Shown: positions 35,230 through 44,070 of the stretch, piece after piece
How the letters are laid out: every line of letters begins with the position of its first letter
How positions within the stretch are numbered: the stretch's first letter is position 1
NCBI RefSeq assembly: GCF_002355435.1
Contig: NZ_AP017313.1
Span: 5,890,001 to 5,954,000, forward strand
From: Mucilaginibacter gotjawali
GTDB taxonomy: Bacteria > Bacteroidota > Bacteroidia > Sphingobacteriales > Sphingobacteriaceae
DNA length: 64,000 nt
Direction of reading: 5' to 3'
The notes under the pieces: model-generated
Told to the model about the DNA's origin: nothing
What the model saw: only the letters and a program-made list of their open reading frames with translations
Databases searched by the model: none
Position numbers and translations under genes: made by a program

Positions 35230-35613
35230 TTATTGCCTTAGTTTTGCTTCCATGCTGAGGGTAGTATGCGGCACCGCGCGCAAACGCTCCTTCGGGATCA
35301 GCTTGCCGGTTTCGCGGCAAATACCGTAAGTTTTGTTTTCAATCCGTACCAGGGCCGCTTCCAGCTGCTCGATAAACTTTTTCTGACGTGCTGCCAGTTG
35401 GTTGATCTGTTCTTTTTCCAATGTGGCCGAGCCGTCTTCCAGTGTTTTATAGGTACCGGCGGTATCGTCGGTGCCGTTAGCATTTGGTGAGCTTAACGAG
35501 GTAGCCAATGCGCTCAGTTCTTCTTTTGCGCTGCGTAGTTTTTCCAGTAAAATACCCTTAAATTCCTGCAGATCCGATTCAGAGTACCTGGTTTTTTCGT
35601 TTTCTTGTTTCAT
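35230..35613 (-). CDS. DksA/TraR-family protein with a degenerate zinc finger
   Basis: A 127-residue protein of the DksA/TraR family, whose members bind RNA polymerase through its secondary channel and modulate transcription with ppGpp. The N-terminal part (about 10-95) is a predicted helical coiled coil with ELSALATSL and QINQLAARQKKFIEQLEAALVRI. The C-terminus reads YGICRETGKLIPKERL..VPHTT, where only one Cys of the usual four-Cys zinc finger remains. This degenerate finger is common in Bacteroidota homologs. It lies 0 bp from both ileS (upstream) and lspA (downstream), which implies tight co-expression with translation and lipoprotein maturation. Confidence 0.85.
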   Translation of the reverse strand: MKQENEKTRYSESDLQEFKGILLEKLRSAKEELSALATSLSSPNANGTDDTAGTYKTLEDGSATLEKEQINQLAARQKKFIEQLEAALVRIENKTYGICRETGKLIPKERLRAVPHTTLSMEAKLRQ

Positions 35614-38600
35614 TTAACTTTTAGTAATAGCAATCAAAATTTCGTTTCCGTCAATCGCGGCCAATTCGCCATCATTTAATTCATTATCAGGCAATATGCT
35701 GTCTGCCAAAATTTCGGCGCAAATATAGGATAAATTATTATTCACCGCTTCCCATATATATTCCGGGCATTTTATTTGTGCTTTAATCCTGTCGGTAACT
35801 TCAAAACCGAGGGTTTTGCGCAAGTTTTGTATCCTGTTGATCACCTCCCTCGCAGTCCCCTCCTGTTTCAATTCGCTGGTAAGTGTAACATCTAAAGCGA
35901 CAGTTAGTTTTCCTAAATTTGCAACCTGCCACCCGGGAACATCTTCAGCGATAATTTCGACGTCACTGGTGAGTAGTGAGTAATGAGTAGTGAGTAGTGA
36001 GTTGACAATGTTGAGCTGGATATTGCCTTCGCTTTCCAGTTGCGCAATCTCATCTGCACTTAGCTTACCAATTGCCTCAGCCACCGCTTTCATATCCTTG
36101 CCCACTTTGGCGCCCAGCACTTTAAAGTTTGGTTTTATCTTCTTCTTGATAAAGCCAGAAGCATCCGTAATATACTCAATGTTTTTGATATTGGTTTCGG
36201 ATAATATCAATTCTTTCACCTGCTCCACCTGCCCCTCAAAGTTTTTATTGAGTATAGGCAGTAAAATGCGGCCCAGCGGCTGCCTTACATTGATGCCCAC
36301 TTTTTTGCGGAGCGATAATACCAGCGAGGAAATATCCTGCGCCATCTGCATCCGCTCTTCCAGGGCTTTGTTTACCAGCGTTTCATTATATTCAGGGAAG
36401 TAAGCCAGGTGAACGGATTCAAAGGCTTCTTTTTGGGTTGCCTCGTTCAGGTCCGAATATAATTTATCTGCAAAGAACGGCGCCACCGGCGACATCAGCT
36501 TGGCAATAGTTACCAAACAGGTGTACAATGTTTGGTAGGCCGATAATTTATCGTAGCTGTTATCCGATTTCCAGAAACGGCGGCGGCTTAAACGTACATA
36601 CCAGTTGCTCAAATGCTCGTCAACAAAATCCTGTATGGCGCGGCTGGCTTTCGTCGGCTCAAAATCTGCATAAAAAGCATCTACCTCTTTGCTTAACGTA
36701 TTGAGCAGGGAGATGATCCACTGGTCAATTTCGGGACGGTCGGTAATCGCTATTTCCGCTTCGCTATAGTTAAACTGATCGATATTGGCGTATAACGCAA
36801 AGAAAGCATAGGTATTATACAGCGTGCCAAAGAATTTACGGCGTACTTCATCTATCCCTTCGGTATTAAATTTCAAATTATCCCATGGCGAGGCATTGCT
36901 GATCATGTACCAGCGGGCAGCATCGGCGCCAAACTGTTCAATGGTAGCAAAAGGATCAACCCCGTTACCCAGGCGTTTGGACATTTTGTTGCCGTTTTTA
37001 TCCAGCACCAAACCATTCGAGATCACATTTTTAAAAGCAACGCCTTTATTGCCCACGCGCCCGTTAACCGCTTTTATCTCATCGCTGGCTTCGCTCAGCA
37101 TTACCGCTATGGCATGCAGGGTAAAAAACCAGCCGCGGGTTTGATCAACGCCTTCGGCGATAAAATCAGCCGGGTAAGCGCTTTCAAATTGTTCCTTGTT
37201 TTCAAACGGGAAATGCCATTGTGCATAAGGCATGGCGCCGCTGTCAAACCAAACATCAATTAAATCCGGTTCGCGGTACATGGCTTTGCCGGCGGATGAA
37301 GTTAATATTACATCATCTACATAAGGCCGGTGCAGGTCATCAATCACAAAATCAGCAGGCATTAAACCGGCAGCGATTGATTTTTCAATTTCCGCTTTCA
37401 GGTCGGCAATAGATCCGATACATTTTTCTTCCAGCCCATTCTCTTCGCGCCAGATCGGCAGCGGTGTGCCCCAGAAACGTGAACGCGAAAGGTTCCAGTC
37501 GACCAGGTTTTCCAGCCAGTTACCAAACCGGCCGGTGCCGGTTGATTCGGGTTTCCAGTTGATGGTTTTATTCAGCTCCACCAGCTTGTCCTTTACGGCG
37601 GTGGTACGGATAAACCAGCTATCCAATGGATAGTATAAGATCGGCTCGTCCGAACGCCAGGAGTGCGGGTAACTGTGTTCGTATTTTTTTACGTCGAAGG
37701 CTTTGTTTTCTTCCTTCAGCTTGATGGCGATCATTACATCGGTCGCCTTAAAGCCGGGTGCTTCGCGTTCTTCTTTGGTATAATATTCTTCTTTTACATA
37801 AAGGCCGGCGTAGTCGGTTACTTCAGCTACAAAGCGGCCCTGTTTGTCCACCAGCGGCACATCCTTGCCGGCTTCGTCCTTTACCATTACGGATGGCACG
37901 CCGTTTTCCTTACAGGCCCTGAAGTCATCCGCACCAAAAACAGAGGCCGTATGTACGATACCGGTACCGTCTTCGGTGGTTACAAAATCGGCGGGGATCA
38001 CCAAAAAGGCGTTCTTTTCCAAATCCTCGTTGCTTACATATGGCATCAGCTGGTGATAGCGAAGGCCAAGCAATTCAACCCCTTTAAAAGTTCCGCGAAC
38101 TTCCCATGGAATAATTTTATCGCCGGCTTTATAAGCTTTCAGATGATCTTCGCCCTGCCCTTCGGCCTTAAAATATTTAGTCACCAGGTCTTTTGCCAAC
38201 ACCACACTAACCGGCTCATAAGTATAAGGGTTAAACGTGCGCAGCTTTACATAATCAATTTTTTCGCCAACGGCAAGGGCACAGTTTGATGGCAGCGTCC
38301 ATGGGGTGGTCGTCCAGGCTAATATCACCGTATCCTCGTTTTCGTCCTCAAACAATTGCGGCATCAGCGGATGCTGCTGCTCTTTTTTGAGGTGAAATTG
38401 TGCGGTGATGGTCGTATCTTTCACCATTTTATAGGTGCCCGGCTGGTTCAGCTCATGCGAACTTAACCCTGTACCTGATTTTGGCGAATAAGGCTGAACG
38501 GTATAACCCTTATATAACCAGCCTTTATTATAAAATTCCTTTAAAATCCACCAAAGGGATTCAATGTATTCGTTTTTATAGGTGATGTAGGGGTCTTCCA

Positions 38601-39030
38601 GGTCGACCCAGTAGCCCATTTTTTCGGTCAGGTCGTTCCAAACATCGGTATAGCGCATTACCTCCTTGCGGCAGGCGTCGTTATAATCTTTTACTGAGAT
38701 CTTTTTGCCGATATCGTCCTTGGTGATGCCCAAAGCTTTTTCAACGGCCAGCTCAATAGGCAGGCCATGGGTATCCCAGCCGCCCTTGCGTTTTACCTGG
38801 TAGCCTTTTAGCGTTTTATAACGGCAAAATATATCCTTAATGGCGCGAGCCATTACGTGGTGAATGCCGGGCATGCCATTGGCGCTCGGCGGCCCTTCGT
38901 AAAACGTGTAGGGGTTGGCTGCCGGGCGACTGCTGATGCTCTTTTCAAAAATGCCGTGCTCCTTCCAGAAAGCAAGGATGTCTTTGCCTGTCTGCGATAA
39001 GTTTAACTGCTTATATTCCTTATACATCAA
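35614..39030 (-). CDS. ileS: isoleucyl-tRNA synthetase, eukaryote-like type 2 with GIHH signature
   Basis: A class I tRNA synthetase (1,138 residues) that charges tRNA-Ile. The region YEGPPSANGMPGIHH (44-58) is where the HIGH motif lies; here it reads GIHH (55-58), with the first and third positions swapped relative to HxGH. Further motifs are GWDTHGLPIE, the editing-domain region (about 200-430), DVWFDSGAMPYAQ and NKMSKRLGN (near 680-688), followed by the anticodon-binding domain. Type 2 enzymes are inherently mupirocin-resistant, and the GxHH form has been reported as hyper-resistant. A 35-bp heptamer array (35968-36002) adds a short NSLLTTHYSLLTS segment near the C-terminus. First gene of an operon with dksA-like and lspA. 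Confidence 0.96.
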   Translation of the reverse strand: MMYKEYKQLNLSQTGKDILAFWKEHGIFEKSISSRPAANPYTFYEGPPSANGMPGIHHVMARAIKDIFCRYKTLKGYQVKRKGGWDTHGLPIELAVEKALGITKDDIGKKISVKDYNDACRKEVMRYTDVWNDLTEKMGYWVDLEDPYITYKNEYIESLWWILKEFYNKGWLYKGYTVQPYSPKSGTGLSSHELNQPGTYKMVKDTTITAQFHLKKEQQHPLMPQLFEDENEDTVILAWTTTPWTLPSNCALAVGEKIDYVKLRTFNPYTYEPVSVVLAKDLVTKYFKAEGQGEDHLKAYKAGDKIIPWEVRGTFKGVELLGLRYHQLMPYVSNEDLEKNAFLVIPADFVTTEDGTGIVHTASVFGADDFRACKENGVPSVMVKDEAGKDVPLVDKQGRFVAEVTDYAGLYVKEEYYTKEEREAPGFKATDVMIAIKLKEENKAFDVKKYEHSYPHSWRSDEPILYYPLDSWFIRTTAVKDKLVELNKTINWKPESTGTGRFGNWLENLVDWNLSRSRFWGTPLPIWREENGLEEKCIGSIADLKAEIEKSIAAGLMPADFVIDDLHRPYVDDVILTSSAGKAMYREPDLIDVWFDSGAMPYAQWHFPFENKEQFESAYPADFIAEGVDQTRGWFFTLHAIAVMLSEASDEIKAVNGRVGNKGVAFKNVISNGLVLDKNGNKMSKRLGNGVDPFATIEQFGADAARWYMISNASPWDNLKFNTEGIDEVRRKFFGTLYNTYAFFALYANIDQFNYSEAEIAITDRPEIDQWIISLLNTLSKEVDAFYADFEPTKASRAIQDFVDEHLSNWYVRLSRRRFWKSDNSYDKLSAYQTLYTCLVTIAKLMSPVAPFFADKLYSDLNEATQKEAFESVHLAYFPEYNETLVNKALEERMQMAQDISSLVLSLRKKVGINVRQPLGRILLPILNKNFEGQVEQVKELILSETNIKNIEYITDASGFIKKKIKPNFKVLGAKVGKDMKAVAEAIGKLSADEIAQLESEGNIQLNIVNSLLTTHYSLLTSDVEIIAEDVPGWQVANLGKLTVALDVTLTSELKQEGTAREVINRIQNLRKTLGFEVTDRIKAQIKCPEYIWEAVNNNLSYICAEILADSILPDNELNDGELAAIDGNEILIAITKS
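35968..36002. repeat. in-frame heptamer array inside ileS
   Basis: Five consecutive 7-mers (GGTGAGT, AGTGAGT, AATGAGT, AGTGAGT, AGTGAGT) lie in the C-terminal part of ileS, away from the catalytic core. On the coding strand they read as ACTCACT units and encode NSLLTTHYSLLTS. No inverted arm was seen. Confidence 0.8.
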
Positions 39031-39077
39031 TCTGTTACACCTCTATTTTTAGAGGCTGCAAAAATACGGAATTTAAG

Positions 39078-39306
39078 CTGAAAAGTATCATAATTATGTG
39101 AAATTGGGCGGGAAGAGTTCGTCTGAATCAGAATTTGCAGAATTTTAGAATTAACAGAATTAAAAAGTGCAATCCTGAAAAGTATCATAATTATGTGAAA
39201 TTGGGCGGGAAGAGTTCGTCTGAATCAGAATTTGCAGAATTTTAGAATTAACAGAATTAAAAAGTGCAATCCTGAAAATTCTTTAATTCCGTAAATTCTG
39301 ATTCAG
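39078..39306. repeat. 97-bp perfect tandem duplication plus inverted arm
   Basis: A 97-bp segment (39078-39174) is repeated exactly at 39175-39271, and a third copy begins at 39272 but soon diverges. The segment holds a CTGAATCAGAATTT block with AGAATT units every 8-9 bp. Its inverted complement (AAATTCTGATTCAG) follows at 39277-39306, so the second copy can fold into a stem of about 30 bp. It fills the divergent space between ileS and the gene at 39337. Confidence 0.9.
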
Positions 39307-39336
39307 ATTATTAACGTGAAACCTTATATTTACCTG

Positions 39337-40080
39337 ATGAAAACCTGTATCCTTACCATCCTGCTCCTCATTTCGGGCAAACTTTTTGCGCAAAAAACCA
39401 TGGAAGTTAAAACCGGTATTCTACAATTTAGATATTATGAAGATTATTCTGTACTACAAGCTGACCCAAGCGTTAGGGAAGGCGGATACACCAAATATTT
39501 CGCCTCCGGTGATAAGATAATGTGTACTGGTTTCTATAAAAATAACCTGAAAGACGGTTTGTGGGTCGAGTATCGGTATAATGGTATGGTGGAAGACAGC
39601 GGTTATTATAAGCAGGACAGAAAAACAGGGATTTGGGCGGCGTATAAGTCCAGTGGAATGCTACAAATCATGTATGATTATACCAAAAAGGATCTGCTTT
39701 ATTTAAAACGGGATTCTGATTACAAAACCAAAATCTATACAGTGATCGATAGCGCGGGCAAAAAGCAAACAACTTTAGACCGCCCGCCGGTATACCTGGA
39801 TGGCGAATCGGCATTTAATCGCATTATAGCCGTTAACGTTGTCTATCCGGCCCAAGCAAGAAACAATTACATACAGGGAACGGTATTTATTGGCGTAACT
39901 ATTAATAAAGAAGGGGCTGTTTCGGGCTACAGACTGATAAAACCCTTAGGATATGATTGCGACGAATCAGCATTAAAAGCTGTAAAATCACTCCCTGGCG
40001 AATGGCTTCCCGGTATTTTAGATGGGAAATCAGTAACTGTAGAATATGAAATCGCTGTAAGTTTCAGGTTCGGTAATTAA
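39337..40080 (+). CDS. secreted MORN-repeat protein with TonB C-terminal domain
   Basis: A 247-residue periplasmic or membrane-associated protein. The ATG at 39337 (MKTCILTILLLISGKLFAQ) gives a clean signal peptide; the upstream ATG at 39316 adds seven residues. Residues about 65-130 contain MORN/YwqK-like repeats (LKDGLWVEYRYNG, RKTGIWAAYKSSG). Residues about 165-247 are a TonB-type C-terminal domain with YPAQARNNYIQGTVFIGVTIN and the closing VEYEIAVSFRF. Proteins of this design are common in Bacteroidota but have no transmembrane anchor for ExbB/D, so they are probably not energy transducers; the role is unknown. Confidence 0.8.
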   Translation: MKTCILTILLLISGKLFAQKTMEVKTGILQFRYYEDYSVLQADPSVREGGYTKYFASGDKIMCTGFYKNNLKDGLWVEYRYNGMVEDSGYYKQDRKTGIWAAYKSSGMLQIMYDYTKKDLLYLKRDSDYKTKIYTVIDSAGKKQTTLDRPPVYLDGESAFNRIIAVNVVYPAQARNNYIQGTVFIGVTINKEGAVSGYRLIKPLGYDCDESALKAVKSLPGEWLPGILDGKSVTVEYEIAVSFRFGN

Positions 40081-40130
40081 AAAACGGACCTTTACATACC
40101 TGTAAATAATCGAATAAACGTGCATAGCAA

Positions 40131-40193
40131 AACTCCGCAATCGCCATTACTAATTCCGCATTGAAAATCCGAAATCCGAACCGCTAAATCCCT
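40131..40193. repeat. single-arm heptamer array overlapping a stop codon
   Basis: Nine consecutive 7-mers in one phase (AACTCCG, CAATCGC, CATTACT, AATTCCG, CATTGAA, AATCCGA, AATCCGA, ACCGCTA, AATCCCT). The last two cover the stop codon of the serine hydrolase gene (40184-40186). The units are degenerate. Confidence 0.55.
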
Positions 40194-42016
40194 TTTTGTA
40201 TCGCCTGGTAAACCACATCCATTATTCTTGGGCGGGTGTTCAGGCTGCCCAGCTTGGGGCTCACGCTCGGGTTTACGCGGTTGGATAAAAACACATAAAC
40301 CAGGTGCGAAGCCGGGTCCACCCATACACAGGTGCCGGTAAAACCGGTATGGCCGTAAGTTTGGGGCGAGGCATATTGCGAGGGATAATGTTTACTTACC
40401 TCTGGGTCCCACCTGTCAAACCCCAGGCCCCTGCGGCTGATGGCCGATTGTTGCTTGGTAAACAGGTCCACGGTTTCGGGTTTGATGTATGCTACCCCTC
40501 CATAGGTTCCCCGGTTCAGCATCATCTGGTAAAGGATGGCCACATCGTTGGCGCTGGCAAATAGGCCGGCATGGCCTGCAACACCGCCCATTAACGCGGC
40601 GGTGGGGTCGTGCACATAGCCGTCCAACAGGGCATGGCGGTATACCGGGTCGTTTTCCGTTGGCGGGATTTGTTCGGGCTTAAAGCGGTAAAGCGGTAAA
40701 TAGCCGGCGGTTTGCATCCCGAGCGGGGTGTAAAACTGCTGTTGCACGTATACATTCTCCGGGGTCGAGGTTATGGTTTCGATGATCTGCTGCATAAAAC
40801 ACATGCTCAGGTCGCTGTAAAGATATTGACCGCGGGTGCGTAAGGGGGAGTTCAGCATCAGGGGCCACATCACGTCCTTAAAATAATCCTTTCGTAAATA
40901 GTAATTCTCATTTACTTTAGTGGGGTAGTCTGCAGAAGAATCGACGGTATAATCCGTTGGCTTAACCGCTTCTAATGTAGGGATATCCGGGATCAGGCCG
41001 GCCTGGTGTTCAAGCACCTCCTTCACCAGCAGGTCATTCTTGTTTGTTTTTCTGGCCTGCGGCAGGTAATGCCCTACGGTTGAATCGATGCTTAGTTTGC
41101 CCTGGTCGTACAACTGCATGGTTTCCATGGTTGTAGCTGAGATTTTGGTCATCGAGGCCAGGTCGAAAATATCGGTCAGCTTGTCGGGGATGGTTTTATC
41201 GTAGGTATGGTAACCGTAGGCTTTGTTGAAGATCACTTTGCCATCCTTTGCTACCAGCACCACGCAACCCGGGGTGGCCTGGTTCATGATGGCCTCGGTG
41301 GCGATATTGTCAATATCGATCAGGTTATCTGATTTTATCCCCACAGCCTCGGGTACGCTATATTCCAGGCGGATCTTACCGGTGGTGAAACCCATCCCCT
41401 TGCGGAAAACAGGCGAAATATTGCTGCTTAATTTCTGTGTAATAGCCACCCCGCCAAAAATAGCCTCTGCGGAAAAATAAGCCGAAACCGGCGAGATCCG
41501 TTGGCTCCAGATTACCGGCAGGCTCAAATTATTAAGTTTAATAAGGGCATTGCTGTTGCCAAACAATGCAATAATTACAGCCTTTGTTTTTTGATTGAAC
41601 CTGATAAAGTCGGCAATTTGCGGGTTGTTCAAATCGGCTTCGTTTAGCTGCACGATCAGCGTATTGTACCATTTCAGGTCGGCTGAAAGGTCATCCAGGC
41701 TTTTGGCACCGGTGTATAAATTACCGTTAAACGCCGCCACTTTATCATATTTATTTAGCAGGCTGTCGAAACCGGCAGCATAAGCATAAGAGAAGTGTAC
41801 GCTGGCTATTTTTTGCTGGTCGAGATTTTGGATGGGGATAGTATAGGCGGCGTTATTAAAAAGCACGGTAGATTTCTCCACCAAATTCACCTCGTCTACA
41901 TAAGCCTGCCCCCTGAAAGGCGGATTTTGTGCGCATGCTGAATGAAATAAAACAAATGCTGAAAATATTAAAGTACAAAACCAACGGTTACTTCTTCTCA
42001 TAAACCTTTTCTCCAT
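40184..42016 (-). CDS. beta-lactamase-family serine hydrolase with GH3 C-domain-like N-terminus
   Basis: A 610-residue secreted enzyme. After a signal peptide (cleavage near SACA), residues about 35-215 (a VEKSTVLFNNAAYTIPIQNL opening, KIASVHF, VIIALFGN) resemble the C-terminal domain of family 3 glycosidases, but the catalytic GH3 barrel is missing. Residues about 220-600 are a class C beta-lactamase/transpeptidase fold with SMTK near 285, YSDLS in place of the usual YxN, and HTGFTG as the KTG-like motif. Full-length NagZ-plus-serine-hydrolase fusions occur in Bacteroidota; this looks like a version that lost the glycosidase half. It overlaps the upstream amidohydrolase gene by 29 bp. A start at 42001 is also possible. 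Confidence 0.85.
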   Translation of the reverse strand: MEKRFMRRSNRWFCTLIFSAFVLFHSACAQNPPFRGQAYVDEVNLVEKSTVLFNNAAYTIPIQNLDQQKIASVHFSYAYAAGFDSLLNKYDKVAAFNGNLYTGAKSLDDLSADLKWYNTLIVQLNEADLNNPQIADFIRFNQKTKAVIIALFGNSNALIKLNNLSLPVIWSQRISPVSAYFSAEAIFGGVAITQKLSSNISPVFRKGMGFTTGKIRLEYSVPEAVGIKSDNLIDIDNIATEAIMNQATPGCVVLVAKDGKVIFNKAYGYHTYDKTIPDKLTDIFDLASMTKISATTMETMQLYDQGKLSIDSTVGHYLPQARKTNKNDLLVKEVLEHQAGLIPDIPTLEAVKPTDYTVDSSADYPTKVNENYYLRKDYFKDVMWPLMLNSPLRTRGQYLYSDLSMCFMQQIIETITSTPENVYVQQQFYTPLGMQTAGYLPLYRFKPEQIPPTENDPVYRHALLDGYVHDPTAALMGGVAGHAGLFASANDVAILYQMMLNRGTYGGVAYIKPETVDLFTKQQSAISRRGLGFDRWDPEVSKHYPSQYASPQTYGHTGFTGTCVWVDPASHLVYVFLSNRVNPSVSPKLGSLNTRPRIMDVVYQAIQKGI

Positions 42017-43619
42017 TCACATAGGTTTTTAACACTTTAACGTTAGGCAGGTTTGCGCCATCTGTTTTCATGATATCATTATCAAGGATCACAAAGTCAG
42101 CAAATTTGCCCGGCTCAATGCTCCCTTTTTCATTTTCTTCAAATTGCGCTTTGGCGGCCCATATCGTCATTCCCCTTAATGCCTGCTCCCTGGTAAGGGC
42201 ATTTTCAGGCTGAAAACCACCAGACGGGAAACCTTTCAGGTCTTTACGCTCCACTGCTGCATAAAACGTATACATCGGGTTAATGTTTTCGACAGGGAAA
42301 TCAGTGCCCAGCGGGAGCCAGCCATTTTGCTGCAGCAATTGTTTGTAGGCATAAGCAGTTTTAATACGGGCTTTACCCAGGCGGGTACCTGCCCAGTACA
42401 TGTCCGAAGTGGCGTGTGTGGGCTGTACCGACGGGATAATACTGTAATCGCCAAAGTACCTGATGTCTTCCGGCGCCAGCACCTGCGCGTGCTCAATACG
42501 CCAGCGGCGGTCGTTTTTGCCTTTCAGCACGCCGGCATAAATCTTCAGCATTACGCGGTTGGCCGAATCGCCAATGGCATGGGTACACATCTGGAAGCCT
42601 TTGGCCGCCAGTTTTTGCGCAACATCCAAAAAATGTTTCTGATCGCTCAGTAAAAATCCGCGCCAGTTTTTCTGATCGCTATATGGCTGCAGCAAACAGG
42701 CCCCGCGCGATCCCAATGCCCCGTCAGCATAAACCTTAAAGGCGCGTACGTCCAGCCTCGGGGTTTTATAAATACCTCTTTTAAATAAATACGCAAAATC
42801 CTCCGGGTTATCCGAAAGCATGACATACATCCGCATTTTAAGCGATCCCCTATGCTGCAATTGTTCAATCGTATTGATCATGGTATAAGGCAGGCCGCAA
42901 TCTTCAACCGTAGTTAAGCCCGCAGCGAAACAGTTACGCTGTGCGTCTAAAAAAGCAGAGTCGGCAAGTGCGTCGCCTGGCAACGGGATTTTCTTTCGTA
43001 CCAATCCTTCTGCATTATCCACCAGTAAGCCTGTAAGTTTGCCGTTAACCGTTTCAATTTTGCCGCCATTAATGGTTTGGCCCGGCTTTATACCCGCAAT
43101 ATTTAAGGCAGCCTGGTTTACCATAATGGCGTGCCCGTCAATGCGGCTCAATATCACCGGCCTTACGGGGAACAGGGAATCCAGTTTAGCCTTATCAGGG
43201 AATTGTTTTACTGTCCATTTATTTTGGTCCCAGCCATGGCCGGTGATCCAGCCCTCCGGGTTTCTTCGGGCAAATGCGCTAACCGAATCCACTACCTCCT
43301 GCCAGCTTTTGGTATTCTCCAAATGGGCCTCCTGCAGGCTGATGCCATAGCTGTAAAAATGCGAATGGGCATCAATAAAACCTGGGTAAACGGCTTTGCC
43401 TCCTGCATCTACTACTTCCTTTGCGGCATATTTTTTTTCGATCGTATCGCTGTTACCTACTGAAATAATCTTTCCATTGTTTACTACAAAGGCAGTGGCT
43501 GTGGTAAAATTACTGTCAACCGTGTAAACCACTGCGTTTTTAACAATAAGATCAACATTATAATCCTGGTGTTTACAGGCTGCGGCAAGGAAAAACAGTA
43601 CGGGCCAAATTCTTTTCAT
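41988..43619 (-). CDS. YtcJ-like amidohydrolase lipoprotein
   Basis: A 543-residue metal-dependent hydrolase of the amidohydrolase superfamily. The lipobox LAAAC (Cys15) suggests membrane anchoring outside the cytoplasm. The first metal motif is HSH at 85-87 (YPGFIDAHSHF); later metal-site regions include MCTHAIGD, RIEHAQV and LGTDFPVENINP, followed by the beta-sandwich closing in PGKFADFVILDND. Members hydrolyse amide or related bonds; the substrate cannot be read from sequence. It is translationally coupled (29-bp overlap) to the serine hydrolase, so the two may act on the same peptide or cell-wall compound. Confidence 0.9.
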   Translation of the reverse strand: MKRIWPVLFFLAAACKHQDYNVDLIVKNAVVYTVDSNFTTATAFVVNNGKIISVGNSDTIEKKYAAKEVVDAGGKAVYPGFIDAHSHFYSYGISLQEAHLENTKSWQEVVDSVSAFARRNPEGWITGHGWDQNKWTVKQFPDKAKLDSLFPVRPVILSRIDGHAIMVNQAALNIAGIKPGQTINGGKIETVNGKLTGLLVDNAEGLVRKKIPLPGDALADSAFLDAQRNCFAAGLTTVEDCGLPYTMINTIEQLQHRGSLKMRMYVMLSDNPEDFAYLFKRGIYKTPRLDVRAFKVYADGALGSRGACLLQPYSDQKNWRGFLLSDQKHFLDVAQKLAAKGFQMCTHAIGDSANRVMLKIYAGVLKGKNDRRWRIEHAQVLAPEDIRYFGDYSIIPSVQPTHATSDMYWAGTRLGKARIKTAYAYKQLLQQNGWLPLGTDFPVENINPMYTFYAAVERKDLKGFPSGGFQPENALTREQALRGMTIWAAKAQFEENEKGSIEPGKFADFVILDNDIMKTDGANLPNVKVLKTYVNGEKVYEKK

Positions 43620-44070
43620 GGGGCAAATGTAAAAAGTTTGTAAGCTACAAAACTATATACAAAAACAAATGCATAAAGTTGTGCGGTAAATAATTTTAAT
43701 TTGCAATTCGTTTGCCCCGGTCATTCGCAGCTTGCGCGCGACCAATGCCGGTGGCCAAAACGCAGGGGGCACCTGAACCACCCGACACGCATGAATAAGC
43801 CTGGTACACCTGGTACACTAATTTTTTTAGTAATTTGTTTGGATTTTTAAAGAATAATCCATATAAAAACATCCTGCAAATTAACGATGCTAAACCTTAC
43901 ACCGGGCATTATAATTTACCTGCTTGCTGATTTGCTTTGCCGCCGTTGATTGCTTTGCAGTTTAAATGCACCTATACTAAACTTATGCCATCAAATAATT
44001 AATTTAGCGCCGGAATTGAAAAACCGCTGATCAAACATTTTTTTAGCGGGCAAGAAGGGAATTTTACAAC
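43620..44070. other. 451-bp intergenic region between divergent genes
   Basis: No gene or RNA recognised. A CCTGGTACA unit occurs twice in tandem near 43801-43818. The right end should hold the mutL promoter. Confidence 0.35.

Noticed and set aside
37663..38289. 208-codon plus-strand open frame
   Set aside because: Antisense to ileS and rich in Phe/His as expected for a shadow frame.
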